Below, piece after piece: positions 17,818 to 27,350 of a stretch of DNA of 64,000 bases. Each line of letters begins with the position of its first letter. Position 1 is the first letter of the stretch. Position numbers and translations under genes: made by a program. The notes below the pieces were generated by a model, which had not been told where the DNA came from, did no database searches, and saw only the letters and a list, made by a program, of their open reading frames with translations. The stretch covers positions 682,001 to 746,000 of the forward strand of contig NZ_VMSB01000001.1 in NCBI RefSeq assembly GCF_009858245.1. The letters run 5' to 3'. Source of the stretch: Ornithinibacter aureus. Its GTDB lineage: Bacteria > Actinomycetota > Actinomycetes > Actinomycetales > Dermatophilaceae.

Positions 17818-18558
17818 ATGCGAGTCCTCCTCGACCCCCGCCGCCCGTCGCACCCGGGCGCACGCGTCACCGCGGCTGAGCTGGCCGACCTCTACGCCTT
17901 TCCCCGCCGTCGCTGGGTGCGCTCGAACTTCGTGAGCACCCTCGACGGTTCGGCTGTCGGGGCCGACGGTCTGAGCGGCAGCATCAACACCCCCGCCGAC
18001 AACCGGGTGTTCGCCCTGCAACGATCGCTGTGCCAGGCGGTGCTCGTCGGAGCCGGGACCGTGCGGGCCGAGGGGTACGAGCGCCTCGAACCCACCCGGG
18101 CCCGGCCGGTGCCGCCCGCTCTGGTCGTCGTCAGCGCCTCCGGTCGGGTCCCCGAAGGGTTGCGCACCCCGACCGCCGGACGTGGCGCGGGTGTGCTCGT
18201 CACCTGTGAGTCGGCTGGTGAGCGCGCCCTGGCGCGTGCTCGCAGCGTGCTCGGTGCGGATGCCGTGCTCGTCGCCGGGGGTGCCCAGGTCGACCTCGCG
18301 CGCGCGCTGGACGCCCTCGCCGAGCGCGGGCTCGGTCAGGTCCTCTGCGAAGGCGGTCCCAGCCTGTTCGCCTCGGCCCTGTCGGCCGGGGTCGTCGACG
18401 AGGTCGCCCTGTCCCTGGCCCCCACGGTCGTCGGAGGGGACGGCACGCGGGTGACGAGCGGACCGTCGCTCGGTGACGCGGACGGCATCCACCTCACCCC
18501 CCGCCTCCTGCTGGAGGAGGCGGGCACGATGCTCGGACTCTGGCGAGTTCGGACCTGA
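17818..18558 (+). CDS. RibD C-terminal/pyrimidine reductase-like protein
   Basis: A 246-residue protein of the RibD reductase/DHFR-like fold: VRSNFVSTLDGSAVGADGLS, the DNRVFALQRSLCQAVLVGAG nucleotide-binding region, and the C-terminal QVLCEGGPSLFASALSAGVV and DEVALSLAPTVVGG. The family is annotated in actinobacteria as pyrimidine reductase. The Cys/His residues of a deaminase domain are absent, so it is the reductase half only. ATG at 17818. It is divergent from the PPK2 gene and convergent with the subtilase gene across a hairpin. Confidence 0.8.
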   Translation: MRVLLDPRRPSHPGARVTAAELADLYAFPRRRWVRSNFVSTLDGSAVGADGLSGSINTPADNRVFALQRSLCQAVLVGAGTVRAEGYERLEPTRARPVPPALVVVSASGRVPEGLRTPTAGRGAGVLVTCESAGERALARARSVLGADAVLVAGGAQVDLARALDALAERGLGQVLCEGGPSLFASALSAGVVDEVALSLAPTVVGGDGTRVTSGPSLGDADGIHLTPRLLLEEAGTMLGLWRVRT

Positions 18559-18562
18559 GGGG

Positions 18563-18594
18563 CGGTGGGGGTGGGCAGGCACCCACCCCCCACC
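18563..18594. terminator. bidirectional hairpin between convergent genes
   Basis: CGGTGGGGGTGGG at 18563-18575 pairs with the C-rich arm at 18582-18594 (one bulged C), with a 6-nt loop. It lies between the reductase stop (18558) and the subtilase stop (18599). Confidence 0.7.
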
Positions 18595-18598
18595 GGCG

Positions 18599-21500
18599 TC
18601 ACCCGACTCGAAGCGTCTGCGGCACGCTGATCGTGCCCTTGACCAGCGGTGACGTGGCCGTGGGTGCGAGGACGTAGCTGCCCGCCCGCGAACTGGACGC
18701 GTGGTAGGTGATCTGGACCGAGCCGCCGGGCGTGGGTGCCGTGGCGTTGACCCGCCACGTCGAGCCCTCTCCACCGACATAGGCCGCGCCACTGGTCCCG
18801 TCACGGTTCTCGGCCCCTTGGCTGAGCCCGTCGACGCCGGCGCCGGCCATCGCTTCGTGCGCGATCGTGACGTCCTCACCCGCGCCCGTCTCGATCCAGA
18901 CCTGGAACGTGTTCGCCAGGCCCTGGCTGTAGGTCGGCACCGCGGCGTAGTCGACGACGAGCCAGGTCGTCGTTCCGTCGGTCAACGATCCGATGCGGAC
19001 GGCGCCGCTCGCACCGGGGTTCAGGTCGCTCCAGAACGGCGCCACGATGTTGTTGGGCCGGTTGGTCGAGGGGATGGGGGCCGCCACGTAGTCGACGTCC
19101 GCAGCCGTCCCACCACCGATGACGACGTACCCGTTGGAGACGACACCGATGCGGGTGTACACCTCGCTGCCGTAGCTGAACGAGGGGACGTTGAAGTTCA
19201 CGATCGACTCATCACCCATGCCCGAGATCGGGGCGATGCCGAACGCCGAGAGCGGCAGGTAGCCCCCGGCCGGCGTCTGCCCAGCGGGAATGGCCGCGAC
19301 CGAGGTGATGGTCGGCGGCAGGGCGGGCGTGAGCGTGCCGCTCCACGTGAACCCGCTCGAGGTGCCCGTGGCCGGGGCGCTGACCGAGCTGATGTCCACC
19401 CGGCTCGGCGCGGCGAGCGAGAGGTTGACCGGAGCCGGGGCGGCGCTGTTGTTCGTGAGGGTCACGGTGCACGCGGCGTCCTGGTTGCGCGCGAGGTCGG
19501 TCGGCTCACACGTGTGCGTCATCGGGACGACGCTGTCGGCCACGCGTGCGGTCACCGGCAGCACGATCCCCGGGGTGCGCTTTGCCGTCGACCTCAACGT
19601 GACCTGGCCGAAGGCCCAGCCGTCGGGGGCGGCCGTGCCGTCGACGGTGATCGTGATCGTGCGCGTCCCACCGGCAGGCACGGAGAACGACGTCGGCGAC
19701 ACGCTGACCTTGAGGCCGTTGGCGCCCGTGGCGCTGGCCTTGAACGGTTGGTCGCGCGTGGTCGTGTTGGTGAGTGTCCGCTGGGTGGTGATGGCGCCGG
19801 GCAGCGGGTTGGCCTGGATGCTCGGCAGGTTCAGGTCGATGCGGTCCATGGCAGCGACCCCGTAGAGGTTGTGGGGGGTCTCGCTGATCGTCGCGACAGC
19901 CGCGACGGCCGCATCGACCCGCATCGAGCCGGCACCGCGGTCGAACGGGTCGGCCGGGGTGACGCCGTCCTCCTTGAGGACGTCCTGCGTCGAGGAGGTC
20001 ATCAGGGCCGACTTGATCTGGCCGGGGGTCCACGTGGGGTGCGCCGCCTTGACCAGTGCCGCGGCCCCGGCGAGGTGCGGGCTCGACATCGAGGTGCCGG
20101 CGATGGCCTGGAAGAGCTGTCCGGGCGGGCCGCCGTCAGGCGTCAGGGGGGTCGGGGTGTGGCCCGCGAGGATCTGCACGCCCGGGGCGGTGATGTCGGG
20201 CTTGAGGAAGTCACCGAGCGGGCCACGCGAGCTGAAGCCCGCCATGACGTCGCCCCGCACCGTGGCCGGCGCTCCGGCCGCCCAGGTCGCGGTGGCACCG
20301 GGGTTGGCTGCCAGGAAGGCCACCACGTCGTCGTTCGGGCTGTCCAGGTGCACGGTCGGCACGAAGTGGTTGTCGGTCATCGTGCCGCGCTCCGTGGCGT
20401 TGAGCATGATCATCCCGCTCGCGCCGCCGAGGGAGGCGTTGTAGCCCTTCGCGATCCGGCCGTTGCCGCCACGAGTGCACACGACGACCTTCCCGGTGAG
20501 CGAGCCGGCCGGGAACGCGGTCTGGCAGAGCGCGCCACCGGTGTAGAACGGCACCTCGGTCGGCAGGACGACCGGGAGGCCGGAGACTCCCGCCGTGATC
20601 GTCGAGCCCACCTTCGACAGGGTCGCCCCGCTGGCACCGGTGAGCGTCAGCCGGGACTCGAAGTGGCGGTCGGACGTCGACGCACCGACGGTGGTCACCC
20701 AGGGACCGCCGTGGTTCGCGGTGGCCGCGCCCGGGCCGTCGTTGCCGGCCGAGGCGTTGACGCTGATGCCTGCCGCGGTGGCGTCGAGGAAGGACAGCTC
20801 CACCGGGTCGGTGTAGGGGTTGGCGCCGCCACTGATCGAGAAGTTGATGACGTCAACGCCGTCGATGATCGCCTGCTGCACCGCATCCACGGAGTCCGAG
20901 CTGTAGCAGCCCTGGTCCAGGCAGACGCGGTAGGCGATGACCGAGGCACCGGGCGCGATGCCGGAGACCGCTCCGCGGTCGACGCCGAGGACGGTGGCGC
21001 TGGCAACAGGGCTCCCGGCCGCGGTGGTTGCCGTGTGCGTGCCGTGGCCGTCGGCGTCCCGGGCCGAGCAGCCGCTGGCGTTGCAGTACTCGCCGGGGAC
21101 CGCCCCGGTCGCGGCGAGGTAGGTGTCGAGGAACACGTGTGCACCGACGAGCTTGTCGTTGCAGGTGAACTCGTCGCCGAGGCCGGCGCTGCCGTCCCCG
21201 AACTCGCACGCGAACGGCCCACCGTCCGGGGGGTCGATGCCCGGGTCCGCCAACGAGGGGTGCTCGGGCCAGATGCCCGAGTCCAGGATGCCGACGAGCA
21301 CGCCCTCCGCTGCGGTGCTCGACCCGCCGAGGGACGGCCACACCTTCGTCGCACCGACGAACCGCGGCGAGGAGTCGGTCTGCAACTGCTCGAGCGTGTC
21401 GCTCTGCACGGCGACCACGCCGTCGACGGCCAGGAGGTCCTTGGCCTTGTTGGCGGGCAGCCGCACCGCGACCCCGCCAAAGGCGGTGGTGAACGAGCGC

Positions 21501-21952
21501 CCGACCTTCGCGGCCGGAACGGCCTTCCTGATGTCCTTGGCCGCGCTGGCCACCACCGCGTTCGCGTGCTTGGTGTAGGCCGCAACCGCAGCCTTGTTCG
21601 CCTCCAAGGGCTTCTTGGTGGCTGCGGGGCTGGTTGCCTTCAGGCCCTTGACCCCACCCGTGTACGACGCGACGGGGTCGAGGTCGAGCTTGACCATCAC
21701 CGCCACCACGGCGTCGTCCGTGCGCTTGAGCAGCGCCGGGTCGCTCTGGGCGACCTTGCCGCTCGCCGACTTCGCGGCGTCGAACTGCGACTCGACCGCC
21801 GTGATCGCGCTCGTCGTGAATCTCGAGGGATCGGGCGCGGAACCCGCTGCCGGCGACGCCTGCGCGGTGCTGGCCAGACCTCCCGCGAGGACGACGGCGA
21901 TGACCGCGGTGGTCACCGCCAGCGGACGGATGGACGAGGTGTGTCGTGCCAC
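18599..21952 (-). CDS. secreted subtilisin-like (S8) serine peptidase with PA domain
   Basis: A 1117-residue exported protease. A Sec signal peptide (about residues 1-32, hydrophobic core LAVTTAVIAVVLAGG, cleavage near AQA) precedes an I9-type propeptide (about 90-185). The catalytic domain has Asp224 in GILDSGIW, His303 in DGHGTHTA, oxyanion Asn404 in SAGND and Ser621 in AGTSMSSPH, numbered from the GTG. A PA domain (about 460-550, GKVVVCTRGGNGRIAKGY) is inserted between His and Ser. An Fn3-like and further beta domains follow (about 700-1117), ending without a sortase or membrane anchor. The GTG at 21952 is preceded by GGAGG; the frame upstream to 22084 lacks a signal-peptide context. It is a likely nutrient-scavenging exoprotease. 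Confidence 0.93.
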   Translation of the reverse strand: MARHTSSIRPLAVTTAVIAVVLAGGLASTAQASPAAGSAPDPSRFTTSAITAVESQFDAAKSASGKVAQSDPALLKRTDDAVVAVMVKLDLDPVASYTGGVKGLKATSPAATKKPLEANKAAVAAYTKHANAVVASAAKDIRKAVPAAKVGRSFTTAFGGVAVRLPANKAKDLLAVDGVVAVQSDTLEQLQTDSSPRFVGATKVWPSLGGSSTAAEGVLVGILDSGIWPEHPSLADPGIDPPDGGPFACEFGDGSAGLGDEFTCNDKLVGAHVFLDTYLAATGAVPGEYCNASGCSARDADGHGTHTATTAAGSPVASATVLGVDRGAVSGIAPGASVIAYRVCLDQGCYSSDSVDAVQQAIIDGVDVINFSISGGANPYTDPVELSFLDATAAGISVNASAGNDGPGAATANHGGPWVTTVGASTSDRHFESRLTLTGASGATLSKVGSTITAGVSGLPVVLPTEVPFYTGGALCQTAFPAGSLTGKVVVCTRGGNGRIAKGYNASLGGASGMIMLNATERGTMTDNHFVPTVHLDSPNDDVVAFLAANPGATATWAAGAPATVRGDVMAGFSSRGPLGDFLKPDITAPGVQILAGHTPTPLTPDGGPPGQLFQAIAGTSMSSPHLAGAAALVKAAHPTWTPGQIKSALMTSSTQDVLKEDGVTPADPFDRGAGSMRVDAAVAAVATISETPHNLYGVAAMDRIDLNLPSIQANPLPGAITTQRTLTNTTTRDQPFKASATGANGLKVSVSPTSFSVPAGGTRTITITVDGTAAPDGWAFGQVTLRSTAKRTPGIVLPVTARVADSVVPMTHTCEPTDLARNQDAACTVTLTNNSAAPAPVNLSLAAPSRVDISSVSAPATGTSSGFTWSGTLTPALPPTITSVAAIPAGQTPAGGYLPLSAFGIAPISGMGDESIVNFNVPSFSYGSEVYTRIGVVSNGYVVIGGGTAADVDYVAAPIPSTNRPNNIVAPFWSDLNPGASGAVRIGSLTDGTTTWLVVDYAAVPTYSQGLANTFQVWIETGAGEDVTIAHEAMAGAGVDGLSQGAENRDGTSGAAYVGGEGSTWRVNATAPTPGGSVQITYHASSSRAGSYVLAPTATSPLVKGTISVPQTLRVG

Positions 21953-22140
21953 GTGGTTCCTCCGGGCGACGAGCCCCGAGGGCGACCCGGGGCACCAGGT
22001 GGGGCCCCAGCGGGCACCCTCGCGCACGCTATACCTGTGGCTCGAGACGGGACATGGCCCGAGATGACTATGAGCGCTGGTCACTCAACGAGCGCTGAGG
22101 GGTGCCTCCCCGGCCCGGGTACCGGCCGCAGCGGTCGTGG

Positions 22141-23325
22141 TCACCACGCGGCGAACTCTCGCACCAGACGCTCCCAGCGGTCGGGCTCGGTGTTCCACTC
22201 GGTGCAGTGGTGGGCCACCTCCCACTCGTGGAACTGCACCAGGTCCGGGCGGGCCTGCGCCAGGGCTCGCGACGGCCCGATCGGCACGAAGTCGTCAGCG
22301 GCGGAGTGGATGAGCAGGATGCCGTGGTGCAGTTCGTCGGCCCGGCTCACCCAGTCGGTCTTGGCGAGGTCGACGCTCTCTCCGACACCGACCAGCCGGT
22401 GTCCCCAGCGCTGGTTCATCATCGTGCGTGCGAGCGAGCCGACGTGCCGTGGCAGCCGGTGGGCGTGCGCGTGGTGGGCCAGGACGTCACCCCAGTCGAT
22501 GACCGGGGCGTCCAGGACCACCCGGGACACCAGCTCGGACAGCGGTGAACGGTCGAGCAGCTGCAGGACGATCGCCCCACCCATCGACCACCCCGCAAGC
22601 AGCACCTCCTGCGCACCGTGGTCCACGGCGTGATCGATGGCGGCTTCGATGTCGCGCCACTCGGACAGCCCGAGCGCGTAGCGCCCATCGGGCCCCGACG
22701 GCACTCCCTCGTCGTTGCGGTAGCTCGGCACCAGGCAGGTCCAGCCCTGCTCGAGAAGGGGCGGCATGGCCCGGATCGTCTCCTCGCGGCGGGCCCCCCG
22801 GCCATGGACGAGCACCGCCCAGCGCTCACCGACCCCGGGGCGGGCACCGTCGGGCCGCACCACCCACGCGGGCATCGGACCCAGCTCACCGGCATACGTG
22901 ACGTGTTCGGTGCGGGCACCGATGGTGACGTCGGGGGGTGCGCCGTGGAAGTAGGCGTTCCACCGAGCGGTGCCCGGGGCGAGGTACCCGCGGTCGACAG
23001 CGAGCAGCTCGCGCTCGACGGTGGCCGAGCCCTGGTCGAGGTCGACCACGTCGCCGATGCGCACGTGGCCGAAGCCGTTGTCGATCCACAGGCCGTACCG
23101 CCCCGGGACCATCGTCTGGGGGGTCGCCGTGAGCGTGACGGTGTGTGCCCCTGCGGCACGCACGACGACGTCGTCCGGGCGCTGTCGGTCAGGGGTCAGC
23201 ACGCGACGGGCGAAGTACGCCGCGGCGGCGAGCGACCCGGCGCCGCTCGCGACGGCACTGGTGACCCCGACCGCGGCCCCGGCGGTGGCGACCCGTCCAG
23301 CACGACTCGTCATGGCGCCACGCAC
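22141..23325 (-). CDS. alpha/beta hydrolase with N-terminal membrane segment
   Basis: A 394-residue protein. An N-terminal hydrophobic Ala/Gly-rich segment (about residues 10-38) suggests membrane attachment or export. After a beta-rich region comes an alpha/beta hydrolase: oxyanion region VLVHGRGARREE, nucleophile elbow AGWSMGG, acid HSAADDFVP and a C-terminal histidine in EVAHHCTEWN. A start four codons later (ATG, 23313) is equally possible. The substrate is unknown; no neighbour suggests one. Confidence 0.85.
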   Translation of the reverse strand: MRGAMTSRAGRVATAGAAVGVTSAVASGAGSLAAAAYFARRVLTPDRQRPDDVVVRAAGAHTVTLTATPQTMVPGRYGLWIDNGFGHVRIGDVVDLDQGSATVERELLAVDRGYLAPGTARWNAYFHGAPPDVTIGARTEHVTYAGELGPMPAWVVRPDGARPGVGERWAVLVHGRGARREETIRAMPPLLEQGWTCLVPSYRNDEGVPSGPDGRYALGLSEWRDIEAAIDHAVDHGAQEVLLAGWSMGGAIVLQLLDRSPLSELVSRVVLDAPVIDWGDVLAHHAHAHRLPRHVGSLARTMMNQRWGHRLVGVGESVDLAKTDWVSRADELHHGILLIHSAADDFVPIGPSRALAQARPDLVQFHEWEVAHHCTEWNTEPDRWERLVREFAAW

Positions 23326-23388
23326 CCCGGCCCGGAACGGCTCACCGCGTTCCCGGATGCCGTCCGACGCCTCGCCATGCCGTGCACC

Positions 23389-25551
23389 TCACCCACTCCC
23401 GCCCGCGAGCACCTCGGACAGGTCGTAGGACACCGGCTCGTCGAGCTGGTCGTAGGTGCAGTCGGCCGGGCTCTTGTCGGGGCGCCAGCGGGCGAACTGG
23501 GCGGTGTGGCGAAACCGCACCCCCTCCATGTGGTCGTAGCGCACCTCGACGACGAGCTCGGGGCGCAGCGGCGTGAACGACAGGTCCTTGCCGGCGGCCC
23601 ACCGGCTGCCGGCCGCGGCCCGCGGGGTTCGGGTGCCCTCCTCGTGCGCTGCCCAGTTCCACGGGTGGTCATCGAAGGTCGTGACGAGCGGCTGCAACTC
23701 GTCGAAGAGCTCCTTGCGGCGGGCCATGGGGAACGCCCCGATGACCCCCACCGAGAGCAGCTGACCGGCGTCGTCGTGGATGCCGAGCAACAGGCTGCCC
23801 ACGAGGTCGTCACCGCTCTTGTGGGTGCGGTACCCGGCGACGACGCAGTCGGCAGTGCGTTCGTGCTTGATCTTGGCCATCGTGCGCTTGTCGGGCTCGT
23901 ACGGACCGTCGAGGGTCTTGGCCACCAGCCCGTCGAGACCAGCCCCCTCGAACTCGGTGAACCACTGGGCGGCCACGGCCCGGTCAGTCGTCGCCGGGGT
24001 GAGGTGGATGGGGGCGCTCGCACCGGCGAGGGCCTGCTCCAGCAGGGCCCGCCGCTCGCTGAACGGTCGCCCGGTGAGGTCGTCGTCCCCGAGCGCCAGC
24101 AGGTCGAACGCGACGAACCGGGCGGGGGTCTCGACGGACAGCTTGGCGACCCTGCTGGCAGCCGGGTGGATGCGCTGGCTCAGCAGGTCGAAGTCGAGAC
24201 GGTCCTCCCCCGGTCGCACGACGATGATCTCGCCGTCGACGACGCAGCGGTCGGGCAGGTTGGCCAGTGCGGCCTCGACGACCTCGGGGAAGTACCGGGT
24301 CATCGGCTTCTCGTTGCGGCTGCCGATCTCGACGAGGTCGCCCGAGCGGAAGATGATCGATCGGAAGCCGTCCCACTTGGGCTCGAAGCTGACGTCCTTG
24401 CCGTCCAGCGCGGCGATGCCCTTGACCGCCTTGGCGAGCATCGGCGGCACGGGCGGGACCACCGGCATCCCCCAGCGCTCGCGCTCGGCCGCGTCGCGTT
24501 CGGCCTTGGGCGGCATGTACTCGTCGTCGGCCTTGTCGGTGCGCCGCTTGCTGGGCTGCACGCGCGGCGGCTCGCCCGGCATCTTCGGGTAGTCGGGCGG
24601 GAAGTTGAGCTCGCCGAGGCCCCGCTCGTCGACGTCGCGCTGCCACAGCGCGAGTGCCCCGGACACGTCCCCGACGGCGCCGTCGATGTCGGCCCAGGCA
24701 TCACCGCGGTCCTCCAGGACGTCGGGCACGGTCAGCACGGTGAAGTCGCCCGGGCTGACCGTCTCCAGCTCAGCCCACGTCACCGGCATCGACACCGGGG
24801 CCCCGGGCAGCGGTCGAGGGCTGTAGGCCGACGCGATGGTGCGGTCTCGGCAGGCCTGGTTGAAGTCGACGAAGACCCGTTCGCCGCGCTCCTCCTTCCA
24901 CCACGAGGAGGTCACGAGGTCAGGAAGGCGGCGCTCGAGCTCACGGGCGATCCCGATGACGCCGTGCCGCACGTCGAGGAACTCGTGCGTCGGGCCGATG
25001 CGGGCGTAGACGTGCACCCCCCGGTTGCCGCTGGTCTTGGCCCAGCCGGTGAGCCCCACCTCGGTGAGCAGTTCACGCAGCGCGACCGCAGCCTCGACGG
25101 CATCCGCGAACGTGCGCCCAGGCTGGGGATCGAGGTCGATGCGCAGCTCGTCGGGGTTGTCGTTGTTCGCCGTGCGCACCGGCCACGGGTGGTAGGTGAC
25201 GGTGTTCATCTGCACCGCCCAGACGGCGCTGGCCACCTCGTCGATCACGATCTGCGCGTGGCGTCGACCGCTGGGGTAGCGGCACGAGACGGTGCGGACC
25301 CACTCGGGAAGACCCTTGGGTGGGTTCTTCTGGTAGAACTCCTCGCCCTCGATGCCGTCGGGGAAGCGCTGGAGGGTGACCGGGCGGTCGCCGATGTGGT
25401 GCACCAACGAGTCACCGACGGCCACGACGTAGGCGGCGAGATCGCCCTTGGTGATGCCGGCGTCGGGCCACATGAGCCGGTCCGGGCTGCTCAGGCGCAC
25501 CTGACGGGGCCCGTTCGGGCCCTCGATCTCCAGCACCTGTGCATCACCCAT
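23389..25551 (-). CDS. ligD: LigD-type NHEJ polymerase-ligase fusion
   Basis: A 720-residue fusion for repair of DNA ends. The N-terminal primase-like polymerase domain (about 1-290) has metal-binding Asp139 and Asp141 in ELRIDLDPQPG and the TSGNRGVHVY block. The C-terminal ATP-dependent ligase domain (about 360-715) has the adenylated Lys392 in FEPKWDGFRS, then SRNEKPMTRYFP, VVDGEIIV and EGLVAKT-like DGLVAKTLDGPY. The phosphoesterase (PE) domain of the mycobacterial POL-PE-LIG enzyme is absent. No ku gene is in the window. It is divergent from msrB over 113 bp. Confidence 0.92.
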   Translation of the reverse strand: MGDAQVLEIEGPNGPRQVRLSSPDRLMWPDAGITKGDLAAYVVAVGDSLVHHIGDRPVTLQRFPDGIEGEEFYQKNPPKGLPEWVRTVSCRYPSGRRHAQIVIDEVASAVWAVQMNTVTYHPWPVRTANNDNPDELRIDLDPQPGRTFADAVEAAVALRELLTEVGLTGWAKTSGNRGVHVYARIGPTHEFLDVRHGVIGIARELERRLPDLVTSSWWKEERGERVFVDFNQACRDRTIASAYSPRPLPGAPVSMPVTWAELETVSPGDFTVLTVPDVLEDRGDAWADIDGAVGDVSGALALWQRDVDERGLGELNFPPDYPKMPGEPPRVQPSKRRTDKADDEYMPPKAERDAAERERWGMPVVPPVPPMLAKAVKGIAALDGKDVSFEPKWDGFRSIIFRSGDLVEIGSRNEKPMTRYFPEVVEAALANLPDRCVVDGEIIVVRPGEDRLDFDLLSQRIHPAASRVAKLSVETPARFVAFDLLALGDDDLTGRPFSERRALLEQALAGASAPIHLTPATTDRAVAAQWFTEFEGAGLDGLVAKTLDGPYEPDKRTMAKIKHERTADCVVAGYRTHKSGDDLVGSLLLGIHDDAGQLLSVGVIGAFPMARRKELFDELQPLVTTFDDHPWNWAAHEEGTRTPRAAAGSRWAAGKDLSFTPLRPELVVEVRYDHMEGVRFRHTAQFARWRPDKSPADCTYDQLDEPVSYDLSEVLAGGSG

Positions 25552-25664
25552 GGCGCGAGCCTAACGAGCGGCACCGTCAGGCGGGCCGCGAAGCGTGGGC
25601 ACGGCATCCGACGAGGGCGTTCGACAGCGGGAACCATCCGGGGCGGCTCGATGTTGGTCCAGAC

Positions 25665-26108
25665 ATGACGATGAAGCCGAGTGACCGTTCCTACGCCGTC
25701 GAGCGCACCGAGGAGGAGTGGAAGGCCGCCCTGTCCCCCGCCGAGTACCAGGTGCTGCGTCAGGCCGGCACCGAGCGCCCGTTCGTCGGCGAGTACACCG
25801 ACGCCAAGACCGTCGGCACGTACGCTTGCCGGGCGTGCGGCGCCGAGCTGTTCACCTCCGAGACCAAGTTCGACAGCCACTGCGGCTGGCCGTCGTTCTT
25901 CTCGCCGCTCGCGGGTGAGTCGGTCGAGTTGCTCGAGGACCGCTCGCTGCCGGGGCGCCCGCGCACCGAGGTCCGGTGCGCGACGTGCGGCAGCCACCTC
26001 GGGCACGTGTTCGAGGGCGAGGGCTACGACACGCCGACCGACCAGCGCTACTGCATCAACTCGATCAGCCTGACCCTGCGCCCGAAGGGCGAGCCGGCCG
26101 CTGGCTGA
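25665..26108 (+). CDS. msrB: peptide-methionine (R)-S-oxide reductase
   Basis: A 147-residue MsrB that reduces methionine-R-sulfoxide in proteins. Two CxxC pairs that bind zinc are visible (CRACG near residue 50, CATCG near 107), with SHCGWPSFF in between. The catalytic Cys is in QRYCINSISL near the C-terminus. The start ATG at 25665 (MTMKPSDRSY) matches the usual family N-terminus. The gene stands alone, divergent from ligD, and converges on the cassette that starts at 26130. Confidence 0.96.
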   Translation: MTMKPSDRSYAVERTEEEWKAALSPAEYQVLRQAGTERPFVGEYTDAKTVGTYACRACGAELFTSETKFDSHCGWPSFFSPLAGESVELLEDRSLPGRPRTEVRCATCGSHLGHVFEGEGYDTPTDQRYCINSISLTLRPKGEPAAG

Positions 26109-26129
26109 CCCGCCCCGCCCGCAAGCGCC

Positions 26130-26155
26130 CGGCTTTATCGGGTGACCCGATAATC
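26130..26155 (+). repeat. left inverted repeat of the cassette
   Basis: It starts CGGCTTTATCGGG and contains a perfect hairpin TTATCGGG-TGA-CCCGATAA (26135-26153). It matches the reverse complement of 27389-27414 at 23 of 26 positions. Confidence 0.75.
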
Positions 26156-26194
26156 CACGACATCACCGGACAAGGGTTGTCCCCGGATGTCGTG
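26156..26194. repeat. long stem-loop with GGACAA core, left end
   Basis: Arms CACGACATC and GATGTCGTG (perfect 9 bp) surround GGACAA-GGG-TTGTCC. It lies between the msrB stop and the stop of the nuclease gene and could terminate transcription from either side. The same core recurs in the right-end stem at 27351-27387. Confidence 0.7.
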
Positions 26195-26215
26195 ACTTGT
26201 CGGGGGATGTGGCCT

Positions 26216-27220
26216 TCAGGCCCCGGATGCCGTGTCACTGCGCGCGATGGACGGTCTCGTCTGCGACATCTGGACCTCATGGCGGATTCGAGGGAGCAGG
26301 ACCTTCGGCCGCTCGAGGTCGGCCCAGGTGACCCGATCGACCCGGTACCCACACCGCCGGATCCGGTCCTCACGCTTCTTCTCCCGCCACAGCGCGTCCG
26401 GGCCGCCGTACTTGATCCTGCCGTCGAACTCAAGCAGCAGGTTGGTGCCATCAACGAGCAGGTCCGCGAAGGCGAACGGGTCGTCGGCGCCCTCGTCACG
26501 GATGGGGAACTGCGGGATGAGGTGCAGGCCGGCGATCGTCAGCATCACGCGCAGCCGGGACTCGCCGACCGACTGCGAGCGGCCATCCATCAGAGCCAGC
26601 ATCGTGCGCACCCTGCCTGCAGCCGGCCAGTGGCGCACCGTCGACGCAGCCTCGACGATGGCCTCCATCGTGGTGCGACGATCCTGCAGCGCATCGTCTG
26701 CGCTGACGATGCCCGGCAGCGCCCCGTGGTCCAGGGCCGTCTGCACGACCGCTGCCGCCACGACCCGGGCGACATCTGGGTCTGGGGCACTGGGGCCCAC
26801 AGACCCGTCCGACCCGACGGGGACGGGCAGCGGCGCGTCGAGCCATGGACGCACGCCGAGGTGTGGTGAGCGGATCCGGCAGAGCTGAGTCAACACCTCC
26901 GACGTCACGGGCCGCACCAGGTCGACCCGGTCAAGGGCGGCTCCCCAGACGTCGACGCCCACAGTGGTGAGCAGCGAGACACCACACGGGCGAGCATCGG
27001 GATAGATGAGAAGACTCGCCGCCAACCGCATCCGGTGCAGGTCCGTCGGGTCGGTGGGAACGGCATCCGAGAGCGCGTACACGGACCGCGCAACGGAGGA
27101 GACGGTCCGCTGCTTCTTCAGCCCCGCGAGGCCGGCGTCGGTCAGGCCGGCGGCATGCGCTTGGGCGGTCGTGAACAATCCATCCTGGCTCTGAGCGACG
27201 GCGAAGAGTGCGGCATCCAT
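26216..27220 (-). CDS. AbiEi-like wHTH fused to DUF559/Vsr-like PD-(D/E)XK nuclease
   Basis: A 334-residue protein. The N-terminus (about 1-50, FAVAQSQDGLFTTAQAHAAG then VYAL) is the winged-helix domain seen in AbiEi-family antitoxins. A middle region (about 60-215) resembles AbiEi homologues. The C-terminus (about 217-317) is a DUF559 endonuclease-like fold with Glu220, Asp253 in FADLLVDG and the ExD pair Glu264/Asp266 in LEFDGRIKY, fitting a PD-(D/E)XK site. No AbiEii nucleotidyltransferase neighbour is present, so it is a solo gene. ATG at 27220. The long leader (27221-27388) carries repeated TGGACAA elements. Such proteins are common in actinomycete genomes and have no settled role; DNA cleavage is inferred only from the motif. 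Confidence 0.75.
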   Translation of the reverse strand: MDAALFAVAQSQDGLFTTAQAHAAGLTDAGLAGLKKQRTVSSVARSVYALSDAVPTDPTDLHRMRLAASLLIYPDARPCGVSLLTTVGVDVWGAALDRVDLVRPVTSEVLTQLCRIRSPHLGVRPWLDAPLPVPVGSDGSVGPSAPDPDVARVVAAAVVQTALDHGALPGIVSADDALQDRRTTMEAIVEAASTVRHWPAAGRVRTMLALMDGRSQSVGESRLRVMLTIAGLHLIPQFPIRDEGADDPFAFADLLVDGTNLLLEFDGRIKYGGPDALWREKKREDRIRRCGYRVDRVTWADLERPKVLLPRIRHEVQMSQTRPSIARSDTASGA

Positions 27221-27272
27221 GCGATGAACCTCAGCGCGTGTGTTCGCCGTTGTCAGCCACCGCGACATCGCC

Positions 27273-27309
27273 TGTGGACAACCCCGCCCGCATCGAGGGC
27301 TGTGGACAA
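27273..27309. promoter_or_regulatory. pair of DnaA-box-like TGTGGACAA sites
   Basis: TGTGGACAA occurs at 27273-27281 and 27301-27309 in the same orientation, 28 bp apart. The reverse complement TTGTCCACA equals the DnaA box favoured in high-GC actinomycetes. They lie upstream of the nuclease gene. Because GGACAA is also the core of the cassette palindromes, they may instead be binding sites of the cassette's own wHTH protein. Confidence 0.45.
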
Positions 27310-27350
27310 CGCAGTCCCCGACAGGGCGTTGCGAGTTCGCCGGGGAAGCC

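Noticed and set aside
18701-22633. Plus-strand open frame of 1310 codons
   Set aside because: Antisense shadow of the subtilase and hydrolase genes, Arg/Gly-rich, with no ribosome site or recognisable domain. It is a GC artefact.
22618-25668. Plus-strand open frame of 1016 codons
   Set aside because: Antisense to the hydrolase and ligD genes; no motif.
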